From Bacteroidaceae bacterium (lineage in GTDB: Bacteria; Bacteroidota; Bacteroidia; Bacteroidales; Bacteroidaceae): a stretch of 33,071 nucleotides of DNA. How positions within the stretch are numbered: the stretch's first letter is position 1; the number at the start of each line of letters is the position of its first letter. The translations under genes were made by a program, and so were the position numbers. A model generated the notes under the pieces. That model was not told where the DNA came from and searched no databases. It saw only the letters and a program-made list of their open reading frames with translations. Shown one piece after another: positions 26,073-33,071 of this stretch. The DNA is taken from contig JAFQEZ010000030.1 in assembly GCA_017398805.1 (NCBI GenBank), forward strand, positions 1-33,071, in the 5' to 3' direction.

Positions 26073-26936
26073 ATGAACAACATTTACCTTAAAAAGATAC
26101 CTCAGCAAGGGTTTGCAACAATAGAGTCATCCTTGCAGCAGTTCGTGCAGCACGTCTATCAGATGCAGCACACTTCGATATTCTTCTGCGAGAGCGGCGA
26201 AGCCCTCTTCACCATTGACGGACAGAAATACCGTTTTACTCCCGGCGAGATTATCATTTGCCCTATGGGTTCGAGCATCCTGCTCCTTGACATAACAAGC
26301 GACTTCTCCACACGCCTGCTTGGTCTCTCAAAGCACATATGGCTTGCAGCCCGCAGTTCTATGAGCCCGGAGACTATGCAAGAGATTGAATGTCGCACAC
26401 ATCAGGGCGGCAACACACCTCTTGAAAAGGAATTCGTAACAAACATCTTCCGTCAGGTCGACATCCTTGATGCCGAAGCCGAAAAGGAAGAGAAAACCGA
26501 GTTCTGCCGTCAAAACATAATCCTCGCAGTCAATGCCCTATTGCTCTACATACAGCACATAAGCAAAGAAAAGGCTCTGCCCAACAAAGAGCATATGAGC
26601 GAGAGCAAGGACAAGATATTCTACGAGTTCCGCATGCTCCTGACAAAGAAGTTCCGAGAAGAGCGTTCTGTACAGTTCTATGCCGACACGCTTAAGATAT
26701 CCACACGTAACCTCAACACCGTATGCCAGCGCATCAGCGGCCAGAACGCAAAGGAGATTATTGACCACTACACCATAATCGAGCTCCAGGTTGCGCTCAT
26801 GTACACACACAAAAGTTTCCAGGAACTTGTCGGAGAGTTCCATTTCCCCGACCAGAGCTACCTCAACCGCTACTTCAAGCGCCACACAGGATTTTCACTT
26901 TCAGAATTCCGCAGCAAGGGTGTTATGGTAGACTAA
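26073..26936 (+). CDS. AraC-family transcriptional regulator
   Basis: The 287-residue protein has an N-terminal cupin-like sensor half (about 15-130, with 'GEALFTIDGQKYRFTPGEIIICPMG') and a C-terminal AraC double helix-turn-helix (about 190-285). The second helix-turn-helix shows FQELVGEFHFPDQSYLNRYFKRHTGFSLSEFR, the usual AraC signature. It probably senses a small ligand and controls one or a few operons; the targets are unknown. I chose ATG 26073 because an earlier in-frame ATG lies upstream of the -7 box. It has no evident link to mntP, from which it is separated by a fold-back. Confidence 0.9.
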   Translation: MNNIYLKKIPQQGFATIESSLQQFVQHVYQMQHTSIFFCESGEALFTIDGQKYRFTPGEIIICPMGSSILLLDITSDFSTRLLGLSKHIWLAARSSMSPETMQEIECRTHQGGNTPLEKEFVTNIFRQVDILDAEAEKEEKTEFCRQNIILAVNALLLYIQHISKEKALPNKEHMSESKDKIFYEFRMLLTKKFREERSVQFYADTLKISTRNLNTVCQRISGQNAKEIIDHYTIIELQVALMYTHKSFQELVGEFHFPDQSYLNRYFKRHTGFSLSEFRSKGVMVD

Positions 26937-26985
26937 AAAAGTGAAAATATGTCATTTCAGCAACCATAAAGCTTTATCCTGTTAA

Positions 26986-26993
26986 TATCTTTG
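26986..26993 (+). promoter_or_regulatory. Candidate -7 box for the three-gene accessory module
   Basis: TATCTTTG matches TAnnTTTG and lies 15 bases before the ATG at 27009. The only upstream in-frame ATG (26991) falls inside this box, which supports the later start. Confidence 0.5.
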
Positions 26994-27008
26994 CAGCAAA
27001 AAGCTGAA

Positions 27009-27650
27009 ATGGATAGAATTAATCTTAACATCAAAAACAATCATTTGCAAATATTCAGCAATATTGTTAGTGATGACGTGTTTGGTATGCCTGTAATCAA
27101 TAAATACAAAGGCGAAATACCCACTAAACTTCAGGCCTTTAATAAAGCCGTCACACAAAAGGAGTATAGCAATACAGTCCACTTCTATTTGAACGACAAA
27201 GAGTTTGCACGTATACTTACGTATCCTGAGAAATACCTTGAGATACTAAAAAGGTTTAAATCCGTCATCGCACCTGATTTTTCTCAATACATAGATATGC
27301 CCCTTCCTATGAGGTTTTATCATTGCTTCCTAAATAAGGCTCTAGCAGCTTATTGGGCAAATAATGGTGTGAATGTTATTCCAAATGTAACCTGGAGTAC
27401 ACCCGATAGCTATGATTACAGTTTTGCCGGTATTGCAAAGAATGGCATAATTGCAATTAACTGTACGGGGGTAAAAAGGTCGGGCTATTCCAAATATCTA
27501 TGGATGGAGAGGTACAAAGAGGCTGTCAGGCGTTTAGACCCCAAGCATATAATCCGTTATGGAGAAAAAATGCCCGGTGAGTATGAGGAGATAAGTACAT
27601 ATTTTGAAAACGAGAACTATAAAATGTTAAACAATGGGAGGAAACGGTAG
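27009..27650 (+). CDS. DUF4417-like protein
   Basis: The 213-residue product resembles DUF4417 proteins, which I know mainly from phage-related and mobile loci. Matching features are FGMPVINKY near the start, VHFYLNDKEFARILTYPEKYLEILKRFKSVIAPDFS (about 55-92), DMPLPMRFYHCFLNKALAAYW, and GVNVIPNVTWSTPDSYDYSFAGI. The function of the family is not established. There is no signal peptide. Base composition is visibly more AT-rich than the surrounding core genes, which suggests transfer. It overlaps the next gene by 17 bases, so the two are translated as a unit. Confidence 0.7.
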   Translation: MDRINLNIKNNHLQIFSNIVSDDVFGMPVINKYKGEIPTKLQAFNKAVTQKEYSNTVHFYLNDKEFARILTYPEKYLEILKRFKSVIAPDFSQYIDMPLPMRFYHCFLNKALAAYWANNGVNVIPNVTWSTPDSYDYSFAGIAKNGIIAINCTGVKRSGYSKYLWMERYKEAVRRLDPKHIIRYGEKMPGEYEEISTYFENENYKMLNNGRKR

Positions 27651-28011
27651 TTTTTTTAGCGGAATAACTAATTTTGAAGATGGCAGGAGATATAAAACAA
27701 TATTGAGCATTGGCGATAATATAAAGATACTTGAGACAAAGAATCCACGGTTAAGTTTAAAACTTCCCGAGGAGAGTCATACTCCTAATAGAATTTATGC
27801 AACATTCTATCGAAATGGAAAAGGGTTAAAAGAACTTGCAGAATATGGTCCTGATGGTAAAAGACTAAATTCGATACATCTTATTGACCATCACGGACTG
27901 GGATCTCATTGGCATCCTTGGGAAAGTGGTGGGCAAGTACCAACTGAGGCTTATCCAATAAATGATAGAATGAAGAAGTTAATAAACAAAATCAAAAATT
28001 TCAAGAAATGA
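27634..28011 (+). CDS. Small protein with C-terminal HHG...HWHPW motif, toxin-like
   Basis: I do not recognise the family with certainty. The 125-residue product starts with a glycine-rich MGGNGSFFSGITNF, then a lysine-rich beta-like region, then AEYGPDGKRLNSIHLIDHHG and SHWHPWESGGQ (about 82-115), and ends in basic KLINKIKNFKK. The clustered His residues could bind metal or act in catalysis. The pattern recalls free-standing C-terminal domains of phage-head or polymorphic toxins, but this is from memory only. Its start lies within the DUF4417-like gene, and its TGA stop overlaps the next ATG (ATGA), typical of tightly coupled toxin/immunity-type pairs. Confidence 0.75.
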   Translation: MGGNGSFFSGITNFEDGRRYKTILSIGDNIKILETKNPRLSLKLPEESHTPNRIYATFYRNGKGLKELAEYGPDGKRLNSIHLIDHHGLGSHWHPWESGGQVPTEAYPINDRMKKLINKIKNFKK

Positions 28012-28025
28012 ACAGACATTATATA
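27990..28025 (+). repeat. 36-base direct repeat, copy 1
   Basis: It is identical to 28717-28752. It spans the end of the His-rich gene and the first codons of the following gene. Confidence 0.9.
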
Positions 28026-28718
28026 ATCAATGATGCAAATGGCAACCCAATAAATGGTAAATACCCCCCTGATAGGGAAAAGTACGGTGATGAGTTCGGT
28101 GGTTACAAGAGTGAGGCTGAAAAGATTCTGTTTCACGATTTTGCAGTATTGTCGTCAGATTTCTACATTTTTTATAATGATACGTTTTATAGCGTTAACA
28201 AAGAGGCGGATTCTATAAAGGTTTCTTGGAATGCGCTTTTGCCTGATTTCAAAGTGGTGTATAAGGAAGAAGAGTATTCCGATGCAATGGAATTTGTAGA
28301 GAAATTTAGGATAGATGATAAAACTCTTTTAGATATGCTTGACGATGTAGAGTCTATGAAAATTACTAAAAAGGTTCTTAAACCTTACATTGGATATGAC
28401 GATAATGGTTATCCCTTCAATAGTAAATATCCTCCAAATAAAGAGAAATATGGGAATTTATATGAAGGCTACAGGAGTAAGGCCGAAGGGGTTCTGTTCT
28501 ATGATTTTGGAGTTCAGAACTATGATGTGAGTTTTAAGTATAAGGGCAAGGATTATTATTTGTTGACAGAACCTGATCATGTAGCTGTGTGCGATGACCA
28601 TTTCACTGAGGAGTATGAGGTTTATGCCGATGCTATGGATTTGATTGAAAATTTTAAAATTGACGGCAGACCCTTGATTGACCTGATGGACGAAATCGAG
28701 GAGATAGACCCTGAATAA
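28008..28718 (+). CDS. Two-domain acidic protein, putative immunity partner
   Basis: The 236-residue acidic protein consists of two diverged copies of one domain. In copy 1 (about 10-118) and copy 2 (about 128-233) the same landmarks recur: G-P-N-KYPPxxEKYG, GYxSxAExxLFxDF, a beta hairpin with Y-K/N-Y, then Y-DAM-xxxExFxIDxxxLxDxxDxxE. No family name is known to me. The ATGA overlap with the His-rich gene and the acidic charge suggest that it binds and neutralises that basic partner, but this is inference. A 36-base direct repeat flanks the gene, and a truncated further start follows it. Confidence 0.8.
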   Translation: MNRHYIINDANGNPINGKYPPDREKYGDEFGGYKSEAEKILFHDFAVLSSDFYIFYNDTFYSVNKEADSIKVSWNALLPDFKVVYKEEEYSDAMEFVEKFRIDDKTLLDMLDDVESMKITKKVLKPYIGYDDNGYPFNSKYPPNKEKYGNLYEGYRSKAEGVLFYDFGVQNYDVSFKYKGKDYYLLTEPDHVAVCDDHFTEEYEVYADAMDLIENFKIDGRPLIDLMDEIEEIDPE

Positions 28719-28752
28719 TCAAAAATTTCAAGAAATGAACAGACATTATATA
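28717..28752 (+). repeat. 36-base direct repeat, copy 2
   Basis: It is identical to 27990-28025. It starts at the stop codon of the two-domain gene and so brings a second copy of the start region. Confidence 0.9.
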
Positions 28753-28764
28753 CATTGTTCATAA
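28735..28764 (+). pseudogene. Remnant start of a further copy of the two-domain gene
   Basis: The second direct repeat restarts the same coding sequence, giving MNRHYI and then HCS and TAA. Only nine codons remain, so the rest of the copy was lost. Confidence 0.65.
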
Positions 28765-28808
28765 AGATAGAAAAAACGAGCCTACCGGCTCGTTTTTTCT
28801 ATCTTTAT
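28761..28808 (+). terminator. Strong bidirectional terminator of the accessory module
   Basis: A perfect 22-bp stem (28761-28782 with 28787-28808) has a tacc loop, a cgagcc/ggctcg core and mirrored A6/T6 runs. Confidence 0.9.
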
Positions 28809-28905
28809 AGCCTCCCCACACAGAGCAAGACTAAATCTCACACATCAGGTTGGGAACTACCAACGCAAGGCAAACAACTACATATATCACACTAATGACA
28901 ATAAC

Positions 28906-29177
28906 ACGCAGATATCACCTTTTTACCACTCTGACATAAAAGTTCTATAAAAAGTGGGAGAGCAAGGCTTGCGAAGTTTTTGAGAATGGGAGTTTAGTTT
29001 CCCTAAATGACCATTTACCAAAACAAGCGTAACGCAGATATCACCTTTTTACCACTCTGACATAAAAGTTCTATAAAAAGTGGGAGAGCAAGGCTTGCGA
29101 AGTTTTTGAAAATGGGAGTTTAGTTTCCCTAAATGACCATTTACCAAAACAAGCGTAACGCAGATATCACCTTTTTA
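28906..29177 (-). repeat. Tandem repeat, period 126, about 2.2 copies
   Basis: Units begin at 28906, 29032 and (partial) 29158 with acgcagatatcaccttttta; the two full units differ at one visible base (tgagaatggg against tgaaaatggg). On the minus strand the unit aligns to the element at 7041-7159. It starts 12 bases past the stop of the DUF3467 gene. No gene is present between 28809 and 29189. Confidence 0.9.
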
Positions 29178-29189
29178 GTGAACTTTTAT

Positions 29190-29492
29190 TTATGCTTCGC
29201 CCTTAAAAGGCGCCCCCGGTGCATACCCTCCACGCTCCGGCAAACGGATTTCACCGAATTGCGCCTCATATTTCATGAGGTTGTCCTGGAGAGCAAGGGC
29301 AAGACGTTTTGCATGCTCGGGAGTCATCACAATGCGCGACTTCACTTTTGCCTTGGCTACGCCGGGCATCATGCGCACGAAATCAATTACAAACTCCGAT
29401 GTAGAGTGCGCAATGACAGCAAGGTTGGCATACGTACCTTCTGCCACTTCCTCATTAAGCTCTATCTGAAGCTGGTTCTCTTTCATTTCCAT
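29190..29492 (-). CDS. DUF3467 family protein
   Basis: The 100-residue protein matches DUF3467: ELNEEVAEGTYANLAVIAHSTSEFVIDFVRMMPG, then VKSRIVMTPEHAKRLALALQDNLMKYE, then a proline/glycine-rich end. The family's role is unknown; members are small cytoplasmic proteins. I chose ATG 29492; another in-frame ATG (29486) is two codons later and an upstream TTG (29507) is less likely. It begins 23 bases after the FKBP stop, so it is the last gene of the glyS transcript. The 126-base repeat follows directly. Confidence 0.85.
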   Translation of the reverse strand: MEMKENQLQIELNEEVAEGTYANLAVIAHSTSEFVIDFVRMMPGVAKAKVKSRIVMTPEHAKRLALALQDNLMKYEAQFGEIRLPERGGYAPGAPFKGEA

Positions 29493-29515
29493 AGTATCAA
29501 TTATCAAGGAAGGTT

Positions 29516-30154
29516 CTATAAATCAGTAATATTCTTTGCAGAGTGGTCCTTAAAAGGAACTCCGGCTGGTGTAAAGTCCACAAGGTTTATATCGAATACA
29601 AGTGTAGAGTAAGCAGGGATTCCCGAAAAATCAGTTGTTCCATAACCGAGGGTATAAGGGATATACACTCTCCATATGTCGCCGTTTGTCCTTGTTGTTC
29701 CTGCCACCATATGCTGGAGAGCGGTAGAGAAGCCCTCAACAGTTGCGTTCAGCTGGAACTTCACAGGAACATCAAAATCAGGGTTCAGTTCGCCGTCATA
29801 AGAAGAGTCGAATATCAACCCTTCGGAGTGGTTACTCGTAGGAATCAGGCGTCCGCAGTAGTTGACAAGCACAGAATCGGTATATAACGGATGCGATGTA
29901 CCGTCACCTGCCTGCATCACGTGACAATATACATAGTAGTCGTTGCTCCATTCTTTGTTCTCATCGAGCCCTGTAGCAAGGAACACTTTCCAGTTGCCGT
30001 CGGCATTTGCACGTGCGACATTGGCAATAGAGTCGATATACTCCACATTGCGGACCTTCCAGTTATCGAATTCCTGTGCCTCCTCGGTCTCGCTGCACGA
30101 TGCAAGAGTGCATATCAGCAGAGAGAGAGCGAATATAAACTTCAAGTTTTTCAT
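29516..30154 (-). CDS. FKBP-type peptidyl-prolyl isomerase lipoprotein
   Basis: The 212-residue lipoprotein has a signal peptide with lipobox LASC and acylated Cys20. After a helical linker an FKBP domain (about 85-197) shows VLVNYCGRLIPTS...GLIFDSSYDGE, VKFQLNATVEGFSTALQHMVAG, WRVYIPYTLGYG and IPAYSTLVFDINLVDF, all family landmarks. It acts in the periplasm, speeding proline cis-trans change in exported proteins. It starts four bases after the glyS stop and is followed by the DUF3467 gene, so the three form one operon. Confidence 0.93.
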   Translation of the reverse strand: MKNLKFIFALSLLICTLASCSETEEAQEFDNWKVRNVEYIDSIANVARANADGNWKVFLATGLDENKEWSNDYYVYCHVMQAGDGTSHPLYTDSVLVNYCGRLIPTSNHSEGLIFDSSYDGELNPDFDVPVKFQLNATVEGFSTALQHMVAGTTRTNGDIWRVYIPYTLGYGTTDFSGIPAYSTLVFDINLVDFTPAGVPFKDHSAKNITDL

Positions 30155-30158
30155 TTTA

Positions 30159-31700
30159 TCAAGAGAGTTTCTTCAACAAAGATGTGATGCTCACGCTATC
30201 CTGGATAAGGTTGCGCAGGTCGCTGATTGCAACACGGCGCTGCTCCATTGTGTCACGCTCGCGCAAGGTTACCATACCGTCCTCCAGTGTCTGGTGGTCG
30301 ATGGTTACACAGTACGGAGTACCGATGGCATCCATACGGCGATAACGCTTACCGATAGAATCCTTCTCCTCGTAGTAACAGTTGAAGTTGAACTTGAGTT
30401 CGTTCATAATCTCACGTGCCTTCTCAGGCAGGCCGTCCTTCTTCACAAGCGGGAGCACCGCAAGTTTAACAGGGGCGAGCGCTGCAGGCAGGCGCAGGAC
30501 GACGCGTGTCTCGCCGTTCTCAAGTTTCTCCTCGCAGTACGATGCGCACATGATGCTCAGGAACATGCGGTCCACGCCGATTGAAGTCTCGATTACATAC
30601 GGAGTGTAGCTCTCGTTTGTCTCAGGGTCGAAGTACTTGATGTTCTTGCCCGAGAACTTCTCGTGCTGTCCAAGGTCGAAGTTTGTACGCGAGTGGATAC
30701 CCTCGACCTCCTTGAAGCCGAAAGGCATGCGGAACTCGATATCAGTAGCCGCGTTTGCATAGTGTGCAAGTTTCTCATGGTCGTGGAAGCGGTAAGCCTC
30801 ATCGCCGAAGCCAAGAGCCTTGTGCCATGCAAGACGTGTCTCTTTCCACTTGTTGAACCACTCGAGCTCGCTGCCCGGGCGCACGAAGAACTGCATCTCC
30901 ATCTGCTCGAACTCGCGCATGCGGAAGATGAACTGACGTGCCACAATCTCGTTACGGAAAGCCTTACCAATCTGCGCAATACCGAAAGGAACGCGCATGC
31001 GGCCTGTCTTCTGCACGTTGAGGTAGTTCACGAAGATACCCTGAGCAGTCTCTGGGCGAAGGTAAACCTTCATGGCACCGTCGGCAGTAGAACCCATTTC
31101 GGTAGAGAACATCAGGTTGAACTGACGCACCTCGGTCCAGTTGCGTGTGCCTGAGATAGGGCAAACAATCTCCTCGTCGATGATTATCTGACGCAGCTCC
31201 TCAAGGTCCATAGCATTGAGAGCCTTTGCAAAACGCTCCTGCAGAGCATCGTGCTTAGCCTTCTCGGCAAGCACCTTAGGGTTAGTCTCCATGAAGAGGT
31301 CGCGGTTGAAAGAGTCGCCGAAACGCTTAGCTGCCTTTGCAGCCTCCTTCTCCATCTTCTCCTCATACTTTGCAATCTGCTCCTCGATGAGCACATCGGC
31401 ACGATAACGCTTCTTTGAATCGCGGTTGTCGATGAGAGGGTCATTGAACGCATCCACGTGACCCGAAGCCTTCCATATTGTAGGGTGCATGAAGATAGCC
31501 GAATCGATACCAACGATATTGTCGTTCAGCAGCACCATGCTCTGCCACCAGTAAGTCTTTATATTGTTCTTGAGCTCCACGCCCATCTGACCATAGTCAT
31601 ATACAGCGCCAAGGCCGTCATAAATATCACTTGACGGAAAAACGAAACCATACTCCTTGCAATGCGCAACTACTTTCTTGAAAACATCTTCTTGAGCCAT
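30159..31700 (-). CDS. glyS: Glycyl-tRNA synthetase, dimeric class II
   Basis: The 513-residue enzyme charges tRNA-Gly with glycine. It has the one-chain (alpha2) class II layout: FPSSDIYDGLGAVYDYGQMGVELKNN near the start, HPTIWKASGHVDAFNDPLID, RPETAQGIFVNYLNV, the motif 2 loop in FGIAQIGKAFRNEI, the motif 3 GVDRM segment, and a C-terminal anticodon-binding domain (about 410-505). I chose ATG 31700 (MAQEDVFKKVV), the usual start; an in-frame extension to 31841 has no family residues. The gene leads the operon with the FKBP lipoprotein and DUF3467 genes. Confidence 0.97.
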   Translation of the reverse strand: MAQEDVFKKVVAHCKEYGFVFPSSDIYDGLGAVYDYGQMGVELKNNIKTYWWQSMVLLNDNIVGIDSAIFMHPTIWKASGHVDAFNDPLIDNRDSKKRYRADVLIEEQIAKYEEKMEKEAAKAAKRFGDSFNRDLFMETNPKVLAEKAKHDALQERFAKALNAMDLEELRQIIIDEEIVCPISGTRNWTEVRQFNLMFSTEMGSTADGAMKVYLRPETAQGIFVNYLNVQKTGRMRVPFGIAQIGKAFRNEIVARQFIFRMREFEQMEMQFFVRPGSELEWFNKWKETRLAWHKALGFGDEAYRFHDHEKLAHYANAATDIEFRMPFGFKEVEGIHSRTNFDLGQHEKFSGKNIKYFDPETNESYTPYVIETSIGVDRMFLSIMCASYCEEKLENGETRVVLRLPAALAPVKLAVLPLVKKDGLPEKAREIMNELKFNFNCYYEEKDSIGKRYRRMDAIGTPYCVTIDHQTLEDGMVTLRERDTMEQRRVAISDLRNLIQDSVSITSLLKKLS

Positions 31701-32038
31701 AATTATATCTTTTTTATTTTGTTTTTCAATACCGTACAAGACCAAAGGCAAGAATCCCAAAAACCGCAGACAGGAGATCCTTCTTTCGCTACGCTTCATC
31801 AGGATGACACTGACAGCGAAACAGCCACTCCATATTTGCAATAACTCCGGCCACAGCCCTACACTTTCAAATATTTTGCGAAGATAAGGATTTTTTGCCT
31901 AAAAACACCGCCTGCAAGGCACTATAATTATTAATAACATTAAAAATTAATGATATAAAACCATTTATACCCCCACAAGCTACAGAAGACAATGTTAGAA
32001 AAATCGTCCAAAAATAGTTCTGTTTGCTGATTTTTGGG
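31701..32038. other. Divergent intergenic region
   Basis: No gene is seen between glyS and the membrane AraC gene. Near 31769-31811 lies a strip (gatccttctttcgctacgcttcatcaggatgac) related to the dispersed repeat modules. A minus-strand TATCTTCG at 31879-31886 might be the glyS -7 box, but no -33 box is seen at the right spacing. The rest is AT-rich. Confidence 0.5.
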
Positions 32039-32046
32039 TAATTTTG
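32039..32046 (+). promoter_or_regulatory. Candidate -7 box for the membrane AraC gene
   Basis: TAATTTTG matches TAnnTTTG and lies 26 bases before the start at 32073. Confidence 0.45.
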
Positions 32047-32072
32047 TGCCGAAATGGAATGGTAATATTCAG

Positions 32073-33071
32073 ATGGGATACGATGATTTTATATTGACCG
32101 TCAATTCGTCCAGCATCATCATATTATTAGGGATGGCCGCTGTACTGCTTGCCGCTACCCGTTTTCGTGGAGAGAGCGGATATGCGGCTGCCATTATTGT
32201 GCTACCCAATGTCCCCGTCTATATATACAATATGAGCCGAATGTTGGGATGGCACAACTTGACTCTTTTCATGCTTCCCATCAGTTACTCGGTCAATACG
32301 CTGCTGATGCCATTGCTATGGCTCTTTGCCAAGAAGAATTTTGACCTGAACTTCCGCCTCAAACCTATTCATCTGTTGCATCTCCTGCCAGGTCTTCTTT
32401 GCCTCGGACTTAGCCTTGCTATTCCTACTCAGGAGCGTATCGCATCCATTCAGCACGAGATGACAGGCGATGACACTTGGATAGGCGACATCAATACCTC
32501 TATCATTTTCGTACAGATGGTGGCTTACTTCACAGTCATCTTCCGTTTCCTTCATCGGAAGAAACGGGCCATCAGGGATACCGCTTCCGATGCAGAATGG
32601 GTGCAGAAAGAGTGGATTCCGGTCTTTGAGTATCTCTTTGCCGCATTGTTTGTCATTGTGATGGTATGTTACTTCATTTGGCCTCGTACCGATGCCTGGC
32701 TCATTCAAATCCTGAATGTCGTTGCGATGTTTTATCTGGTCTATAACTCCATTGCCCACCCGGTGGTGCCAATCAAGCAAGTTCCCGAGAATATTCCGGA
32801 GCCTACTGAACCCTATGAACCGGAAACCTATGCCACTCCTGCTATGGACGATAGGCAGATGAACGAAGTCTGTGAACGAGCTTCCCGATATCTGGAGGAG
32901 TCGAAAGCCTACTTGCGTCCCGATATTTCGTTGGCAATCTTCGCCAAGGAGATAAATATTCCGCAACGCACCCTCTCGCGTTCCATCAACGGGTGTCTGG
33001 GCTGTAACTTCTTTGAATTTATCAATCGGATGCGTGTCGAAGAGGCGAAGCGTCTGTTATTACAACTTGAC
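32073..33071 (+). CDS. Membrane-anchored AraC-family regulator (partial, runs off the end)
   Basis: The frame from ATG 32073 stays open for 333 codons to the window edge, so only the N-terminal part is seen. The product begins MGYDDFILTVNSSSIIILLG and has several hydrophobic spans up to about residue 230 (for example LLGMAAVLLAATRF, IIFVQMVAYFTVIF, YLFAALFVIVMVCYFIW). A cytosolic linker follows, then the first part of an AraC helix-turn-helix domain (about 280-333: PDISLAIFAKEINIPQRTLSRSIN...FFEFINRMRVEEAKRLL). This is a membrane sensor fused to a DNA-binding domain, a kind seen in Bacteroidetes. Ligand and targets are unknown. The gene is divergent from glyS. Confidence 0.85.
   Translation, partial: MGYDDFILTVNSSSIIILLGMAAVLLAATRFRGESGYAAAIIVLPNVPVYIYNMSRMLGWHNLTLFMLPISYSVNTLLMPLLWLFAKKNFDLNFRLKPIHLLHLLPGLLCLGLSLAIPTQERIASIQHEMTGDDTWIGDINTSIIFVQMVAYFTVIFRFLHRKKRAIRDTASDAEWVQKEWIPVFEYLFAALFVIVMVCYFIWPRTDAWLIQILNVVAMFYLVYNSIAHPVVPIKQVPENIPEPTEPYEPETYATPAMDDRQMNEVCERASRYLEESKAYLRPDISLAIFAKEINIPQRTLSRSINGCLGCNFFEFINRMRVEEAKRLLLQLD

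Noticed and set aside
29133-29612. 159-codon plus-strand frame
   Set aside because: It is antisense to the DUF3467 and FKBP genes and begins in the tandem repeat.
30593-30979. 128-codon Ser/Arg-rich frame inside glyS
   Set aside because: It is a same-strand out-of-frame shadow of the synthetase gene, with no domain.
32316-32966. 216-codon minus-strand frame
   Set aside because: The plus strand is open over the whole stretch and encodes membrane spans plus an AraC domain, which the minus frame lacks.

Overview
The window comes from a member of the Bacteroidales, most likely a gut or oral Prevotellaceae-like lineage; the genus cannot be fixed from sequence alone. Supporting signs are TAnnTTTG-type -7 promoter boxes with weak Shine-Dalgarno sites, secreted C10 (streptopain-type) peptidases with a short C-terminal 'YDLQGRK...GIYIxxGKK' tail, a Bacteroidetes-type large YidC, a one-chain glycyl-tRNA synthetase, a lipoprotein FKBP isomerase, and a tmRNA whose tag reads GNNNYALAA.

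Layout. 1-934 is a cluster of palindromic dispersed repeats with no credible gene. 935-4272 (minus) holds a probable outer-membrane protein followed by a CPA2-type cation/proton antiporter with a universal-stress-like C-terminus. Divergent from these, 4467-7036 holds yidC and a co-transcribed 210-residue protein of unknown role. 7037-7859 is again repeat-rich. 7860-13371 holds a secreted GH18 glycosidase with two LamG-like domains, a uracil-DNA glycosylase-superfamily enzyme, and a secreted C10 peptidase. After another repeat patch (13372-14032) comes a 2358-residue C10 peptidase with about twelve InlB-like repeats. It is followed 18 bases later by a 54-codon peptide gene and a strong hairpin terminator.

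21498-24487 is a housekeeping block: a coiled-coil ZapB-like protein, ZapA, a structured intergenic element, ribonuclease Y, and an HD-domain hydrolase. A repeat patch, then ssrA (minus), mntP and a soluble AraC-family regulator follow. 27009-28718 is an AT-rich accessory module of three overlapping or abutting genes: a DUF4417-like protein, a small protein ending in a His-rich motif, and a protein made of two diverged copies of one domain. A 36-base direct repeat flanks the last gene and a truncated start of a further copy. I read this as a candidate toxin/immunity-like cassette; it is the most interesting locus here. 28906-29177 is a 126-base-period tandem repeat related to an element at 7041-7159. 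29190-31700 (minus) is the operon glyS - FKBP lipoprotein - DUF3467 protein. The window ends inside a membrane-anchored AraC-type regulator (from 32073, open to the edge).

How parts work together. The GH18 enzyme and both C10 peptidases share the same C-terminal tail and probably use the same export or anchoring route, forming a small degradative secretome. The zapB-like/zapA/rny block couples division and RNA turnover genes, as is common in the phylum. The glyS-FKBP-DUF3467 order looks like ordinary core genome.
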